The notes below the pieces were generated by a model. The model did not search any database, was not told the origin of the DNA, and saw only the letters and a program-made list of their open reading frames with translations. The position numbers and the translations under genes are program-made. Below, piece after piece: positions 56,601 through 64,000 of a stretch of 64,000 bases of DNA. Numbering within the stretch: position 1 is the stretch's first letter; the number at the start of each line of letters is the position of its first letter. The stretch is from Algoriphagus resistens (GTDB lineage: Bacteria > Bacteroidota > Bacteroidia > Cytophagales > Cyclobacteriaceae): contig NZ_LMXN01000001.1 in NCBI RefSeq assembly GCF_001442615.1, positions 124,001-188,000 on the forward strand, given 5' to 3'.

Positions 56601-56709
56601 CGGAATGGATCCTGCTATTAACCCGAATGGTGGAGCCAATTTTAGAATAGACTGGAATGCATTTCCGGTGGCCAGGACTTTTTTGGCAGGCATCAGTTTC
56701 ACACTCTAA
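53617..56709 (+). CDS. SusC/RagA TonB-dependent transporter (third polysaccharide locus)
   Basis: A 1030-residue outer-membrane protein with a signal peptide ending near ASYAQ (residue 32). The regulatory-like domain reads VTGTVTTGDDPLGLPGVNVL and DIDGNYSINV, then TonB box DEVVVVGYGTVKKSDLTGS, plug with PLYVIDGLPFGNS and IEVLKDASATAIYGARGANG, and the barrel ending LAGISFTL. No STN domain, so regulation is likely through the divergent AraC protein rather than an ECF system. It starts after the isomerase remnant and is paired with the SusD gene 3 bases downstream. Confidence 0.93.
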   Translation: MNVRLPYFRGHSILIVLLLLGTLVLSGASYAQQRTVTGTVTTGDDPLGLPGVNVLLKGTTLGTVTDIDGNYSINVPEGNEVLVFSMIGFEKQEVEVGSRAIIDIMLSEDISALDEVVVVGYGTVKKSDLTGSVSALKKEDFNQGAIATPEQLLAGKMPGVQVVQNSAEPGGGMSVNIRGVGSINSGNSPLYVIDGLPFGNSSAVSGAGERFPAPRTERSPLSSINPADIESIEVLKDASATAIYGARGANGVILITTRNGKKGKLKVTYDGYAGVQNVANKIDLLDAAEYKTIINEIIKSGGGSSTDQVEDYDGNGTDWLDEVYNPNAGIQSHNLSLSGGNEATSYLISFNYFNQNGLVMNSSFERYGLRFNLDHKVDEKFHTGINMSSNYSKDQFTPGGFQLNEHAGVVFAAMQMDPTLEVKDENGDYVISQHINVDNPVALANGKRGIGNTYRTFGSVYGEYFFLPEFSFRLNLGGDVSNQQRDYYIDRTTIDGLAAGGIATILHGTASNYLVEGLFNYKKSVGNHSFNAVAGVTTQKFMTNRFSAEGRGFPSDATETYNLDLGNPNLNVIGSSKVDNTLLSYLARLNYTFNSKYLLTGSIRADGSSRFGENNKFGYFPSFAAGWKINEEGFFSDIEETVSTLKLRASWGKTGNQEIGNFQSISTFSGGPTVVYDDEQRSSTQPARIANPDLKWETTEQLDFGIDYGFWGDRLYGSVDWYVKNTSDMLLSLPIPRSTGFTSQLTNIGGIRNSGFEFALTSRNISSGKVKWVTNLVFTTLKNKVTDLGGIERIVSGSAGATGQIAIIEEGIPLESFYGYEVLGIWQTGDDFESTNDNVVPGDIKYRDINGDGTVNTDDRVVLGNSFPKFIWSMGNTVSYKGFDLYVFIEGVEGAKMLNNGLIDTYFPAGVRRNRYAEPLLNRWTPENPSNEFPSFVNTSSQGEKRVNSITVEDASYLRLNTVKLSYHFPASRGIFSAATINVTGQNLFTITDYSGMDPAINPNGGANFRIDWNAFPVARTFLAGISFTL

Positions 56710-56712
56710 TTT

Positions 56713-58203
56713 ATGGAAATCATGAAAATCAAAAGTATATATCAATATATAGTTGTTGCACTGATTACTTGTATAACAGTTAGTTGTTCAGATTATCTTA
56801 AAGAGGAGCCTTATTCTCAACTGGCTCCTGAAAACTTCCTGAAGACTAAGGAAGGTATAGAGTCATTGATGGGAGCTGCATATGCAAATGCTTCCAATAT
56901 GATATCCAATAATTCCATTTATGTATTTGCCGCGGATGAATGGATTACGGATTTTGCATTCCAGTCTGGTGACGGAGTGAATGCTACTGCGGTACAATAC
57001 ATAAATTTCACCTGGGATGCGTCAATCGGATTGCTGCAGGGAGAAAGTTGGGATTATCCCTATCGGGCTATACGAAATGCAAACCTTGTTCTGGAAAATC
57101 TAGAGGAATTAGAGGATTCTGAGGAAAATAAGATGGTTTATAGAGCTGAAGCAAGATTCATTCGTGCTATCAGCTATATAAAGCTCTATTGGAAATTCGG
57201 TACTGTCCCCTTGAGAATATCTAGCGATGATGAACTTCAGTTGCCTAGGGCTTCTGATGAAGAGTTGACTGCTTTCATTGAAACAGAACTTCTAGCAGCA
57301 TTGCAGGATTTGCCTGCTCCTGGGGAAGAAGCGAATTACGGTAGAGCCCATAAAGCTGCTGCGCAGGGATGGCTTTCAAATTTTTATCTCAACAATAAAG
57401 AATGGCAAAAATCAGCGGATTTCGCCTCCCAGATCATGGACCAGTGGAACTATGGTTTATTCCCGGTGTATGAAGATTTGTTCAAAGTTGAAAATGAACG
57501 GAACAATGAATATATCTGGGTACGACCAGCAAAGACCAGTGCGGATAGAAGTGCCTCCAATAGTTGGATGAACACAGCATTCCCAGTAGGATTTGCCAGC
57601 GACCCAAGAACTGGCCTTGAGTTTTCTAATTCTTGGAGAAACTGGCCTAATGAATTCAGGATCAGGGACAATTTTTATTTTTCCTTTGGTGAAAATGACA
57701 ATAGGAGAAACTTGATTCTCCATGAATACATCAACACTGAAGGTGATTTGATATCCCTATTGGATGAACCTGACAATACACGATCATTTAAATATTGGCC
57801 GGACCCGGAGGGGGTAAATGCTTCCTTCGGAAATGATATTCCTGAAATAAGATTTGCGGAAATCCTTCTCAACAGAGCGGAAGCATTGAATGAATTAAAT
57901 GGACCAAATCAGGAGTCTATAGATTTGATCAATAGAATTAGGGCAAGGGCAGGTATGGATGCCCCCTTGAAGCTAAGCGATTTTGCCTCCAAAGAAGCAC
58001 TCCGAATGCAAATACTCGATGAAAGGGGCTGGGAGTTTTATTCTGAGGGTAAGAGAAGATTGGATTTGATCAGAATGGATAAGTTAATTGAGTTTGCCCA
58101 TGCTAGAGGTGCAACCAATGCGAAGCCTTTTCACCGACTGTATCCAATTCCATTTGCAACCTTGGATGCAAATCCTCTGCTCACGCAAAATGAAGGATAT
58201 TAA
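56713..58203 (+). CDS. RagB/SusD family lipoprotein (third polysaccharide locus)
   Basis: A 496-residue lipoprotein with lipobox TVSC (Cys near 25); an in-frame ATG at 56722 is an alternative start. SusD features are YRAEARFIRAISYIKLYWKF, EIRFAEILLNRAEALNELNG, the DERGWEFYSEGKRRLDLIRM helix and the closing LTQNEGY. It begins 3 bases after the SusC stop, and the sulfatase start lies inside its last codons, so the three are tightly coupled. It binds the locus target glycan at the cell surface. Confidence 0.92.
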   Translation: MEIMKIKSIYQYIVVALITCITVSCSDYLKEEPYSQLAPENFLKTKEGIESLMGAAYANASNMISNNSIYVFAADEWITDFAFQSGDGVNATAVQYINFTWDASIGLLQGESWDYPYRAIRNANLVLENLEELEDSEENKMVYRAEARFIRAISYIKLYWKFGTVPLRISSDDELQLPRASDEELTAFIETELLAALQDLPAPGEEANYGRAHKAAAQGWLSNFYLNNKEWQKSADFASQIMDQWNYGLFPVYEDLFKVENERNNEYIWVRPAKTSADRSASNSWMNTAFPVGFASDPRTGLEFSNSWRNWPNEFRIRDNFYFSFGENDNRRNLILHEYINTEGDLISLLDEPDNTRSFKYWPDPEGVNASFGNDIPEIRFAEILLNRAEALNELNGPNQESIDLINRIRARAGMDAPLKLSDFASKEALRMQILDERGWEFYSEGKRRLDLIRMDKLIEFAHARGATNAKPFHRLYPIPFATLDANPLLTQNEGY

Positions 58204-59710
58204 ATTGCTTGATAGATTGGGTAAATTGATCCTTCTGAGCTTTTGTTTCCTTGGTACCTTTTTAGGTGCCAAGGGCAGAGGCGAGGCTGTTCAGGATATA
58301 CCGGAAAAACCCAATATACTGTTGATTTATGTGGATGATTTAGGGTATGGGGATATTCCCAATTATCCAGGATCCATCAGTAATTCCATTGCAGAAACTC
58401 CAAATATTGGACAGCTTATCCAATCTGGAATGAGTTTTACCAATGCATATTCTTCTGCACCTCTTTGTTCTGCAGCCCGGGCGGCATTGTTGACAGGCAA
58501 GTCTCCAGCGAGATTAGGTTTTGAATTTGTTACCAAATATGAGAAAGATTCCTTGGGCTGGGATGCAGAACAGTGGGTTACTTTATTCAAAAATAAAAAA
58601 CTTATTTCCCCACCGATTACACTGAATCTCCCTTTGGGGGAGGAGACAATGGCGGAGGGGCTTAAAAAGTCGGGTTATGAAACAGGGATAGTAGGAAAGT
58701 GGCATGTGGCTTCTCACCATAAAGTATATAAAGGATGGAGCCTTACCCATGGTCCTGCGCAACAGGGCTTTGATACCGCAAAGGAAACCTTCGGGGCCCA
58801 TCCTTATAGTGGTATGAAATCATCTCCCCAACTGAACAAGGGTGAATATCCGGAAGATTTACTTACTTCTGAAGCAGTAAAATTCATTGAGAAGAAACAT
58901 GATTCCCCGTTCTTTTTAATGGTTAGTCATTATTTTGTCCATACGCCCCATTTGATCGGTTTGCAGTGGATTGAAGAAAAATATAAAACTAAACTGAACC
59001 GTGAGCTAACTGAAGGGGAAGTCCGCTACGCTGCAAACGTAGAATTGCTGGATCATTATGTAGGCCAAGTAGTACAGGCGTTGGAAAACTCAGGGCTTAA
59101 AGAAAATACAGTGGTACTGTTTACCTCAGATAACGGAGGGCATCCGGACTATGCGCATCATGCCCCATTTAGAGGAAGTAAATGGAATCTTTACGAAGCA
59201 GGTATCCGTATCCCGATGGTGATTTCTTGGCCTGGTGTGATAAAGGCCAACAGCTTGCAGGACACTCCGGTGATTCAAACTGATTTTTTCCCGACTTTCA
59301 TGGCTTTGGCTGGAAATTTCTCTCAGGAGCCAAATGAATTAGATGGACAATCCATACTTCCGTTACTGACCGGAAATACATTTAGTAGGGAGAAACCTCT
59401 TTATTGGTACTTCCCATACTATCACCCGGAAGGTGGGGCATACGATGAGGCATTGACAGAAATCGGTGTGGAGGATGGCAAAACCAGCCAGACCCGACCT
59501 CAAGCGGCTTTGCGAAAAGGTTCTATGAAGCTTGTTTATTTTTTTGACACAGAGCAAATGGAACTTTACGATCTCAAAAGTGATCCTGCTGAATCCCATG
59601 ATCTTAGTACGACACGTCAATGGGATGCTAAATTGATGAAAGAAGACTTGCTGAATAGGCTATATGCTGCCAATGCAAGATTTCCAAGGAATAACCCTCA
59701 AACCTATTAA
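58190..59710 (+). CDS. Type I (formylglycine) sulfatase, secreted
   Basis: A 506-residue protein from the ATG at 58190, which overlaps the SusD end by 14 bases and begins a signal sequence (MKDIKLLDRLGKLILLSFCF). Upstream in-frame ATGs lie deep inside SusD and are rejected. Family S1 motifs: metal ligands in ILLIYVDDLGYGDIP near 35, the modification site CSAARAALLTG with Cys93 as the residue converted to formylglycine, GIVGKWHVA near 170, and TSDNGGH near 310. The core is C-x-A-x-R rather than the more usual C-x-P-x-R. It removes sulfate esters, so the target glycan is sulfated. Maturation needs an anaerobic or aerobic FGly-generating enzyme encoded elsewhere. Confidence 0.92.
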   Translation: MKDIKLLDRLGKLILLSFCFLGTFLGAKGRGEAVQDIPEKPNILLIYVDDLGYGDIPNYPGSISNSIAETPNIGQLIQSGMSFTNAYSSAPLCSAARAALLTGKSPARLGFEFVTKYEKDSLGWDAEQWVTLFKNKKLISPPITLNLPLGEETMAEGLKKSGYETGIVGKWHVASHHKVYKGWSLTHGPAQQGFDTAKETFGAHPYSGMKSSPQLNKGEYPEDLLTSEAVKFIEKKHDSPFFLMVSHYFVHTPHLIGLQWIEEKYKTKLNRELTEGEVRYAANVELLDHYVGQVVQALENSGLKENTVVLFTSDNGGHPDYAHHAPFRGSKWNLYEAGIRIPMVISWPGVIKANSLQDTPVIQTDFFPTFMALAGNFSQEPNELDGQSILPLLTGNTFSREKPLYWYFPYYHPEGGAYDEALTEIGVEDGKTSQTRPQAALRKGSMKLVYFFDTEQMELYDLKSDPAESHDLSTTRQWDAKLMKEDLLNRLYAANARFPRNNPQTY

Positions 59711-59713
59711 CCT

Positions 59714-60889
59714 ATGAAGACAGTCTGCCTTTTAATTAGTTTACTTTCAATCAGTTTCATGGTCGCTGCCCGTCAATTTGATGATTCCAAAGTCCCTGGG
59801 GTCGTTGTTGCCTATAGTCCTGCTTCGTCAGGTAAGTATATTGGTTCTCCGAGTTTAGCGATTTTGCCTAACGGGGATTATGTGGCGTCCCATGATTTGT
59901 TTGGGCCTGAGTCAAATGAACATGTACGGGCCACTTCCAAAATATACACTTCAACTAATAAGGGGAAATCCTGGAAGGAAATCTCCGTAGTTGACGGTGC
60001 ATTCTGGTCTAAGCTTTTCGTGAATCAAGAGAAACTGTATTTTTTGGGAACAGACAGGCACCATGGCAATACGATTATCAGAAAATCAGATGATAACGGA
60101 GTGACTTGGACCGATCCGGTAAACAGTTCCAGTGGATTGTTGCTAGCGGGAGAATATCACTGCGCACCTATGCCTGTGATTGAATATGACGGTAGAATTT
60201 GGAGAGGGATGGAAAGTGCAATGGGACCGGTCAAGAAGTGGGGGAAGCGTTATGGTGCTTTTATGCTATCTGCTCCCATAGCTGCTGATTTATTGGATGC
60301 AGATAACTGGACATCCAGTACTATCTTATACTACGATTCAACCTATCTGGACGGGAATTTTGGTGGATGGTTAGAAGGCAATGCGGTGGTGGATAGGCAA
60401 GGACAGCTGTGGGACATGTTGCGGGTTGACGACCGATCTACATTGGAGGAAAAAGCGGCACGGGTCAAAATAAGCCCTGACGGTAAAACAGCTTCCTTTG
60501 ATCCGGTGACAGGGTTTATAAATTTCCCTGGGGGAAGCAAAAAATTCACCATTCGATACGATGAAGTCAGTGAATTGTATTGGACTATCGCCAATGTAAT
60601 ACCGGAAGAAATCAAACAGGACAATGAAGGTAAAAATCCAGCCAGTTTTAGAAATACACAAGCTTTATTCTCTTCAGCTGATTTAATTAAGTGGGAGCAA
60701 AAGGAAGTGTTGCTTCAACATCAGGATGTGACTAAGCATGGTTTTCAATATGTGGATTGGCTTTTCGATGGCAAGGATATTCTCTTCTTATCTAGAACTG
60801 CCTATGAGGATGGAGTGGGAGGAGCCCATAATAACCACGATGCAAATTTTCTTACTTTCCATCGAATTAAGAAGTTTAGAAAACTATAA
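59714..60889 (+). CDS. Secreted BNR beta-propeller protein, second (sialidase-like)
   Basis: A 391-residue protein starting 4 bases after the sulfatase stop, with a signal peptide ending near MVAARQ (residue 20). Propeller features include SPSLAILPNGDYVASHDLFG, an Asp-box-like STNKGKSW, SDDNGVTW, and a late DGKDILFLSRTAYEDG followed by GGAHNNHDANF. The RIP motif of true sialidases is absent. It is clearly different in sequence from the BNR protein at 52167, so the two are probably distinct enzymes of the same pathway. Such proteins are annotated exo-alpha-sialidase by default, but the co-encoded sulfatase and fucose-isomerase-like protein argue for another substrate. Confidence 0.78.
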   Translation: MKTVCLLISLLSISFMVAARQFDDSKVPGVVVAYSPASSGKYIGSPSLAILPNGDYVASHDLFGPESNEHVRATSKIYTSTNKGKSWKEISVVDGAFWSKLFVNQEKLYFLGTDRHHGNTIIRKSDDNGVTWTDPVNSSSGLLLAGEYHCAPMPVIEYDGRIWRGMESAMGPVKKWGKRYGAFMLSAPIAADLLDADNWTSSTILYYDSTYLDGNFGGWLEGNAVVDRQGQLWDMLRVDDRSTLEEKAARVKISPDGKTASFDPVTGFINFPGGSKKFTIRYDEVSELYWTIANVIPEEIKQDNEGKNPASFRNTQALFSSADLIKWEQKEVLLQHQDVTKHGFQYVDWLFDGKDILFLSRTAYEDGVGGAHNNHDANFLTFHRIKKFRKL

Positions 60890-61046
60890 ATGGAAGAGAT
60901 TCAAAATCAGGAATTCTACACAAATTCTGTTTCGATTCCGTTTCTAGCAATTTATTTGGTGATCCAGCATGGGGTCTAATGTATGATTTACACTGAGATT
61001 ATAATTTAACCAGAACTGATGGCAACTTTCTAATTATAAGACAATT

Positions 61047-63014
61047 ATGAAAAAAATATTATTTATAGCATCAATTTTAAGTTTTTGCATTCTTTCCTTT
61101 TGCTCGGAAAAAAGCAGTGATGCAGAATCTAAAACAGAAGCTCAGAATAAAGACTTTGAAATTGTAAAATACAACAATCCCAAAACCACATCTTTTTTGG
61201 GAGTTGGGCTTTGGGCCTGGCCCCTTCCCATGGATTACGATGGAGATGGTGATATGGATATGTTGGTTTCCTGTCCTGATAAGCCATTCAATGGGTTATA
61301 CTTTTTTGAAAATACCACTGGAGAGGACTTTCCGGATTTTGCTCCTCCGGTACGTCTAGGGGATGCCATCAAAAATGTGCAGATCTCCCATACAGAGGAA
61401 GGAATAAAAGTAAATGTACCGGGTGCTGAATTGGTGGATTTTAAGGAAAAACTCGGAAGTGAGGAGCATGTTCTTTTTAATGCGGAGGAACTCAAGAAAG
61501 GGTTTGAGAAGGTTCGTTTCAACCAATGGAAGATGGTCGATTATGACGGAGATGATGATCTGGATGTGATAGTAGGGATAGATGACTGGGCTGATTACGG
61601 ATGGGATAATGCTTTTAATGAGCAGGGAGTCTGGGTTAATGGACCCCTTCACGGTTTTGTCTTTCTATTGGAAAATGTAGAGGGGAAATATTTAAATAGA
61701 GGAAGACTTGAAGCTGGGGGGAAGATGATTGACGTGTATGGAGCACCCTCTCCCAATTTTGCTGATTACGACGGGGACGGAGATCTGGATCTGATCTGTG
61801 GGGAATTTTTGGATCGTATGACATATTTTGAAAATACCGGGACAAGAGAAAATCCTCGGTATAAAGAAGGTGTGTTTCTGAAAAATGAGACTGGCCTGAT
61901 CAGGATGGATTTGGAGATGATCATACCCGTGGCCGTAGATTGGGATCAGGATGGACATGTGGATTTGGTCGTCGGGGATGAGGATGGGAGAGTGGCACTG
62001 ATCAAAAATACTGGAAGCCTTAAGGATAATGTGCCCCAATTTGATTCCCCTAAGTATTTCAGACAGCAATCGGACAACCTTAAATTTGGGGCTCTGGCCA
62101 CACCAGTCAGCGTTGACTGGGACAATGATGGGGATGAAGATATCATCACCGGAAATTCGGCTGGTTATTTTGCTTTTATAGAGAATCTGGGAGGGGGAGA
62201 CAAACCAAGTTGGGAGGAGCCAAAATTGCTGGAAGCGGATGGAAAACCTATCCGTATACAGGCAGATGAAAATGGGTCTATCCAAGGGCCTGCTGAAGCT
62301 AAATGGGGATATACCACGCTATCGGTAGCAGACTGGGATGGTGACGGAAATAAGGACATTGTTTTCAATTCTATATGGGGGAAGATTGAATGGATCAGAA
62401 ATACCGGTTCAGTCCTGGAAGCTCCCCAGCCGATCAAAGTCAACCGTGGAAAGGAAACTGCTACAAACCCTGAATGGAACTGGTGGAACTCCGCGCAGGA
62501 TGAATTGGTGACCCAATGGAGAACCACACCTGTTGCTATTGATTGGGATTCCGATGGGGTGATGGATCTGGTGATGCTGGACCACGAAGGCTATCTTTCA
62601 TTTTTCAAAGGGGTGAATGATAATGGACAACAGGCCATATTGCCGGGAAAAAGAATATTTTATGGGGAGGGAACTTCAGTGTTTACCAATAAAGACAAAG
62701 CTGAAAATGATGAAAGTGGCCCATTGCGGCTGAATAATGCCGAAGCAGGTGGTAGCGGAAGAAGAAAAATAGCAGTGGTCGACTGGGATAATGACGGTGA
62801 TCTTGATTTATTGGTGAATAGTGTCAATGTGTCTCTGTTTGAGAATATAAGCCAAGAGCCCGAAAAGGTAGTATTCATCCATAAAGGTCCTCTCTCAGAA
62901 AAAGTCCTGGCAGGCCATACTACCAGCCCAACAGTGGTGGATTGGAATAAGGATGGTGAATGGGAAGTGCTGGCAGGTGCAGAAGATGGACATTTCTACC
63001 ACTTCCAAAGATGA
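61047..63014 (+). CDS. FG-GAP/VCBS repeat lipoprotein
   Basis: A 655-residue lipoprotein with lipobox-like LSFC (Cys near 19). At least eight calcium-binding DxDxDG-type loops recur along the chain (DYDGDGDMDML, DYDGDDDLDVI, DYDGDGDLDLI, DWDQDGHVDLV, DWDNDGDEDII, DWDGDGNKDIV, DWDSDGVMDLV, DWDNDGDLDLL), giving a seven- or eight-bladed integrin-alpha-type propeller. Related VCBS proteins are encoded in polysaccharide loci and act as rhamnogalacturonan-lyase-like or unassigned enzymes, or as binding proteins. No catalytic residues can be assigned. A 157-base gap separates it from the BNR gene, so it may have its own promoter. Confidence 0.86.
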   Translation: MKKILFIASILSFCILSFCSEKSSDAESKTEAQNKDFEIVKYNNPKTTSFLGVGLWAWPLPMDYDGDGDMDMLVSCPDKPFNGLYFFENTTGEDFPDFAPPVRLGDAIKNVQISHTEEGIKVNVPGAELVDFKEKLGSEEHVLFNAEELKKGFEKVRFNQWKMVDYDGDDDLDVIVGIDDWADYGWDNAFNEQGVWVNGPLHGFVFLLENVEGKYLNRGRLEAGGKMIDVYGAPSPNFADYDGDGDLDLICGEFLDRMTYFENTGTRENPRYKEGVFLKNETGLIRMDLEMIIPVAVDWDQDGHVDLVVGDEDGRVALIKNTGSLKDNVPQFDSPKYFRQQSDNLKFGALATPVSVDWDNDGDEDIITGNSAGYFAFIENLGGGDKPSWEEPKLLEADGKPIRIQADENGSIQGPAEAKWGYTTLSVADWDGDGNKDIVFNSIWGKIEWIRNTGSVLEAPQPIKVNRGKETATNPEWNWWNSAQDELVTQWRTTPVAIDWDSDGVMDLVMLDHEGYLSFFKGVNDNGQQAILPGKRIFYGEGTSVFTNKDKAENDESGPLRLNNAEAGGSGRRKIAVVDWDNDGDLDLLVNSVNVSLFENISQEPEKVVFIHKGPLSEKVLAGHTTSPTVVDWNKDGEWEVLAGAEDGHFYHFQR

Positions 63015-64000
63015 TTGTATTTTGAAGAGAACTGCTACTACAATACTATTTAAAACTAAAGAAATAATACATTTCTTATTAAGTCTTCAAACCACCTGCC
63101 TGATTGCGTTGCTGTTTACGGTAACTCAATGCCAAACCAGAACCTCACACGTGAACAACACTAATTCAACCTTAGATTCACTTTTAATTGAAGAAATCCA
63201 GTTAACCCATCTACCTCAGGGCCATTTCCTAAACCAGCGACAGGCATTCTCCCCAGATAATGAATATTTGGTTTTTGATAATAGAAATGATGATTCCCAA
63301 ATTGGTGAGAATGGAAGTATCCAGCTGGTTCATATTGCATCTAAACAAGTGGAAACAGTTTATGAAATTCCTAATCAATCATTTTTTGGCCCTGGGTCAG
63401 GAGCGGTTTCATTTCATCCTTCCCAAAAAAAAATTGTCTTTATCCATGGTCTGAATAATGCATCTGAGAGTATTCCATATGGGGTTACCAGGAGAATTGC
63501 AATGCAGGTGAATCTTGAAAAAGAGAATCAATTCACGCGTTTGGAAGCAAGAGACGTAGTGACTCCTTATACAAAGGGTGCTTTGCGGGGTGGCTCGCAT
63601 GCCTATTCGTATAGCTCAGATGGTCAACTACTAAGCTTTACATATAATGATGCTATTCTCGCGGATGAATCTGTCACCAATCCTGAAGTGCGTGACTTAA
63701 GAACCGTAGGAGCATTTCTGTTGGACAAGCAAGTATCTATTCTGGGTGAAGGCAATGAAGAAAATTTTGATGGAAATGGGTTCGCTTTTTTACTTGCTGA
63801 GGTAACTGGTAATCCCAAGCCAGGATCGGATGAAATCAGTAAAGCGTACGAGGAATGCTGGGTTGGAAATGCCGGTTATAGTAAGTTGGATGGAACTATT
63901 CAGAAACGTGCAATGGCTTTTTTGGGGGATGTAATTTCAGAATCAGGTGAGAAAGTAACCGAAGTATTTATAGCCGATATTCCCGCTAACTCAGCTAGCA
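62986..64000 (+). CDS. DUF3748 lipoprotein, N-terminal part (cut by window end)
   Basis: The frame is open to the last base. The start is uncertain: an ATG at 62986 overlaps the FG-GAP gene by 29 bases, while a TTG at 63022 lies just after its stop and gives a tidier lipoprotein signal ending LLFTVTQC. The mature part reads GHFLNQRQAFSPDNEYLVFD, FFGPGSGAVSFHPSQKKIVF, IHGLNNASESIPYGVTRRI and GALRGGSHAYSYSSDGQLLS, which is the DUF3748 pattern: a beta-propeller-like family of unknown function encoded in sugar-related clusters. It probably belongs to the third locus. Confidence 0.8.
   Translation, partial: MDISTTSKDDCILKRTATTILFKTKEIIHFLLSLQTTCLIALLFTVTQCQTRTSHVNNTNSTLDSLLIEEIQLTHLPQGHFLNQRQAFSPDNEYLVFDNRNDDSQIGENGSIQLVHIASKQVETVYEIPNQSFFGPGSGAVSFHPSQKKIVFIHGLNNASESIPYGVTRRIAMQVNLEKENQFTRLEARDVVTPYTKGALRGGSHAYSYSSDGQLLSFTYNDAILADESVTNPEVRDLRTVGAFLLDKQVSILGEGNEENFDGNGFAFLLAEVTGNPKPGSDEISKAYEECWVGNAGYSKLDGTIQKRAMAFLGDVISESGEKVTEVFIADIPANSAS

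Overview
The window reads as a chromosomal segment of a polysaccharide-degrading member of the Bacteroidota, probably a Cytophagales/Cyclobacteriaceae-type bacterium. The signs are four SusC/SusD pairs, a FecI-type sigma factor with a FecR anti-sigma, a PadR-linked FtsX permease with the permease-prefix domain, few Shine-Dalgarno sequences, and SPII lipoprotein signals on nearly every SusD-like protein. The species assignment is inference. Almost every gene is on the + strand; only two AraC-family regulators, and possibly one decayed membrane gene, lie on the - strand. No rRNA, tRNA, CRISPR array, intact IS element or prophage gene was seen.

Region 1 (1-22126) is a xylan locus. It holds two esterases (the first cut by the window edge), an FMN/PPOX protein, an ECF sigma/FecR pair, and two tandem SusC/SusD pairs. 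These are followed by a DUF1735-type lipoprotein and a GH10 xylanase split by two carbohydrate-binding modules, which matches the order of the known xusA-xusB-xusC-xusD-xusE-xyn10C core. A DUF4870 membrane protein, a CE1-type esterase, a second GH10 xylanase and a convergent AraC regulator follow. The first SusC carries an STN signalling domain, so the ECF/FecR pair directly upstream probably controls the locus.

Region 2 (22622-37827) starts with a peroxiredoxin-like protein. An alpha-mannoside locus follows: SusC/SusD, a terminator, a class I mannose-6-phosphate isomerase with an extra N-terminal domain, a GH92 mannosidase, a six-hairpin glycosidase-like protein, a ROK sugar kinase, a sugar MFS importer and a GntR/UTRA regulator. 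Together these would import, trim, phosphorylate and isomerise mannose-type sugars.

Region 3 (37828-49222) is mixed: two secreted phosphatases (purple-acid type and Tat-exported PhoX), an atypical pyruvate-kinase-like protein, DUF2200 and a small unknown protein, an AI-2E family permease, and a PadR regulator with its FtsX/MacB-type permease.

Region 4 (49394-64000) is a third polysaccharide locus: a divergent AraC regulator, an L-fucose-isomerase-like protein, a BNR beta-propeller protein, a decayed second copy of the isomerase 3' end, SusC/SusD, a sulfatase, a second BNR protein, an FG-GAP lipoprotein and a DUF3748 protein cut by the window end. The set suggests a sulfated, deoxysugar-containing glycan, but no glycosidase of an assigned specificity is present.

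The most unusual signal is a dispersed ~92-bp repeat with clear units at 18069, 22425, 22517 and 30151. Two units lie in tandem, and three units end exactly at the ATG of an unrelated gene (DUF4870, peroxiredoxin, GH92). Each unit begins with its own ATG; in two units a 31-codon mini-ORF stops with an ATGA overlap on the next ATG. The units contain a small hairpin with a changed but still pairing base pair, and an 11-bp inverted repeat whose 3' arm abuts the downstream start codon. A partial inverted copy lies at 38111. I do not recognise this element; it could be a mobile repeat that donates start codons or a translation-control leader.
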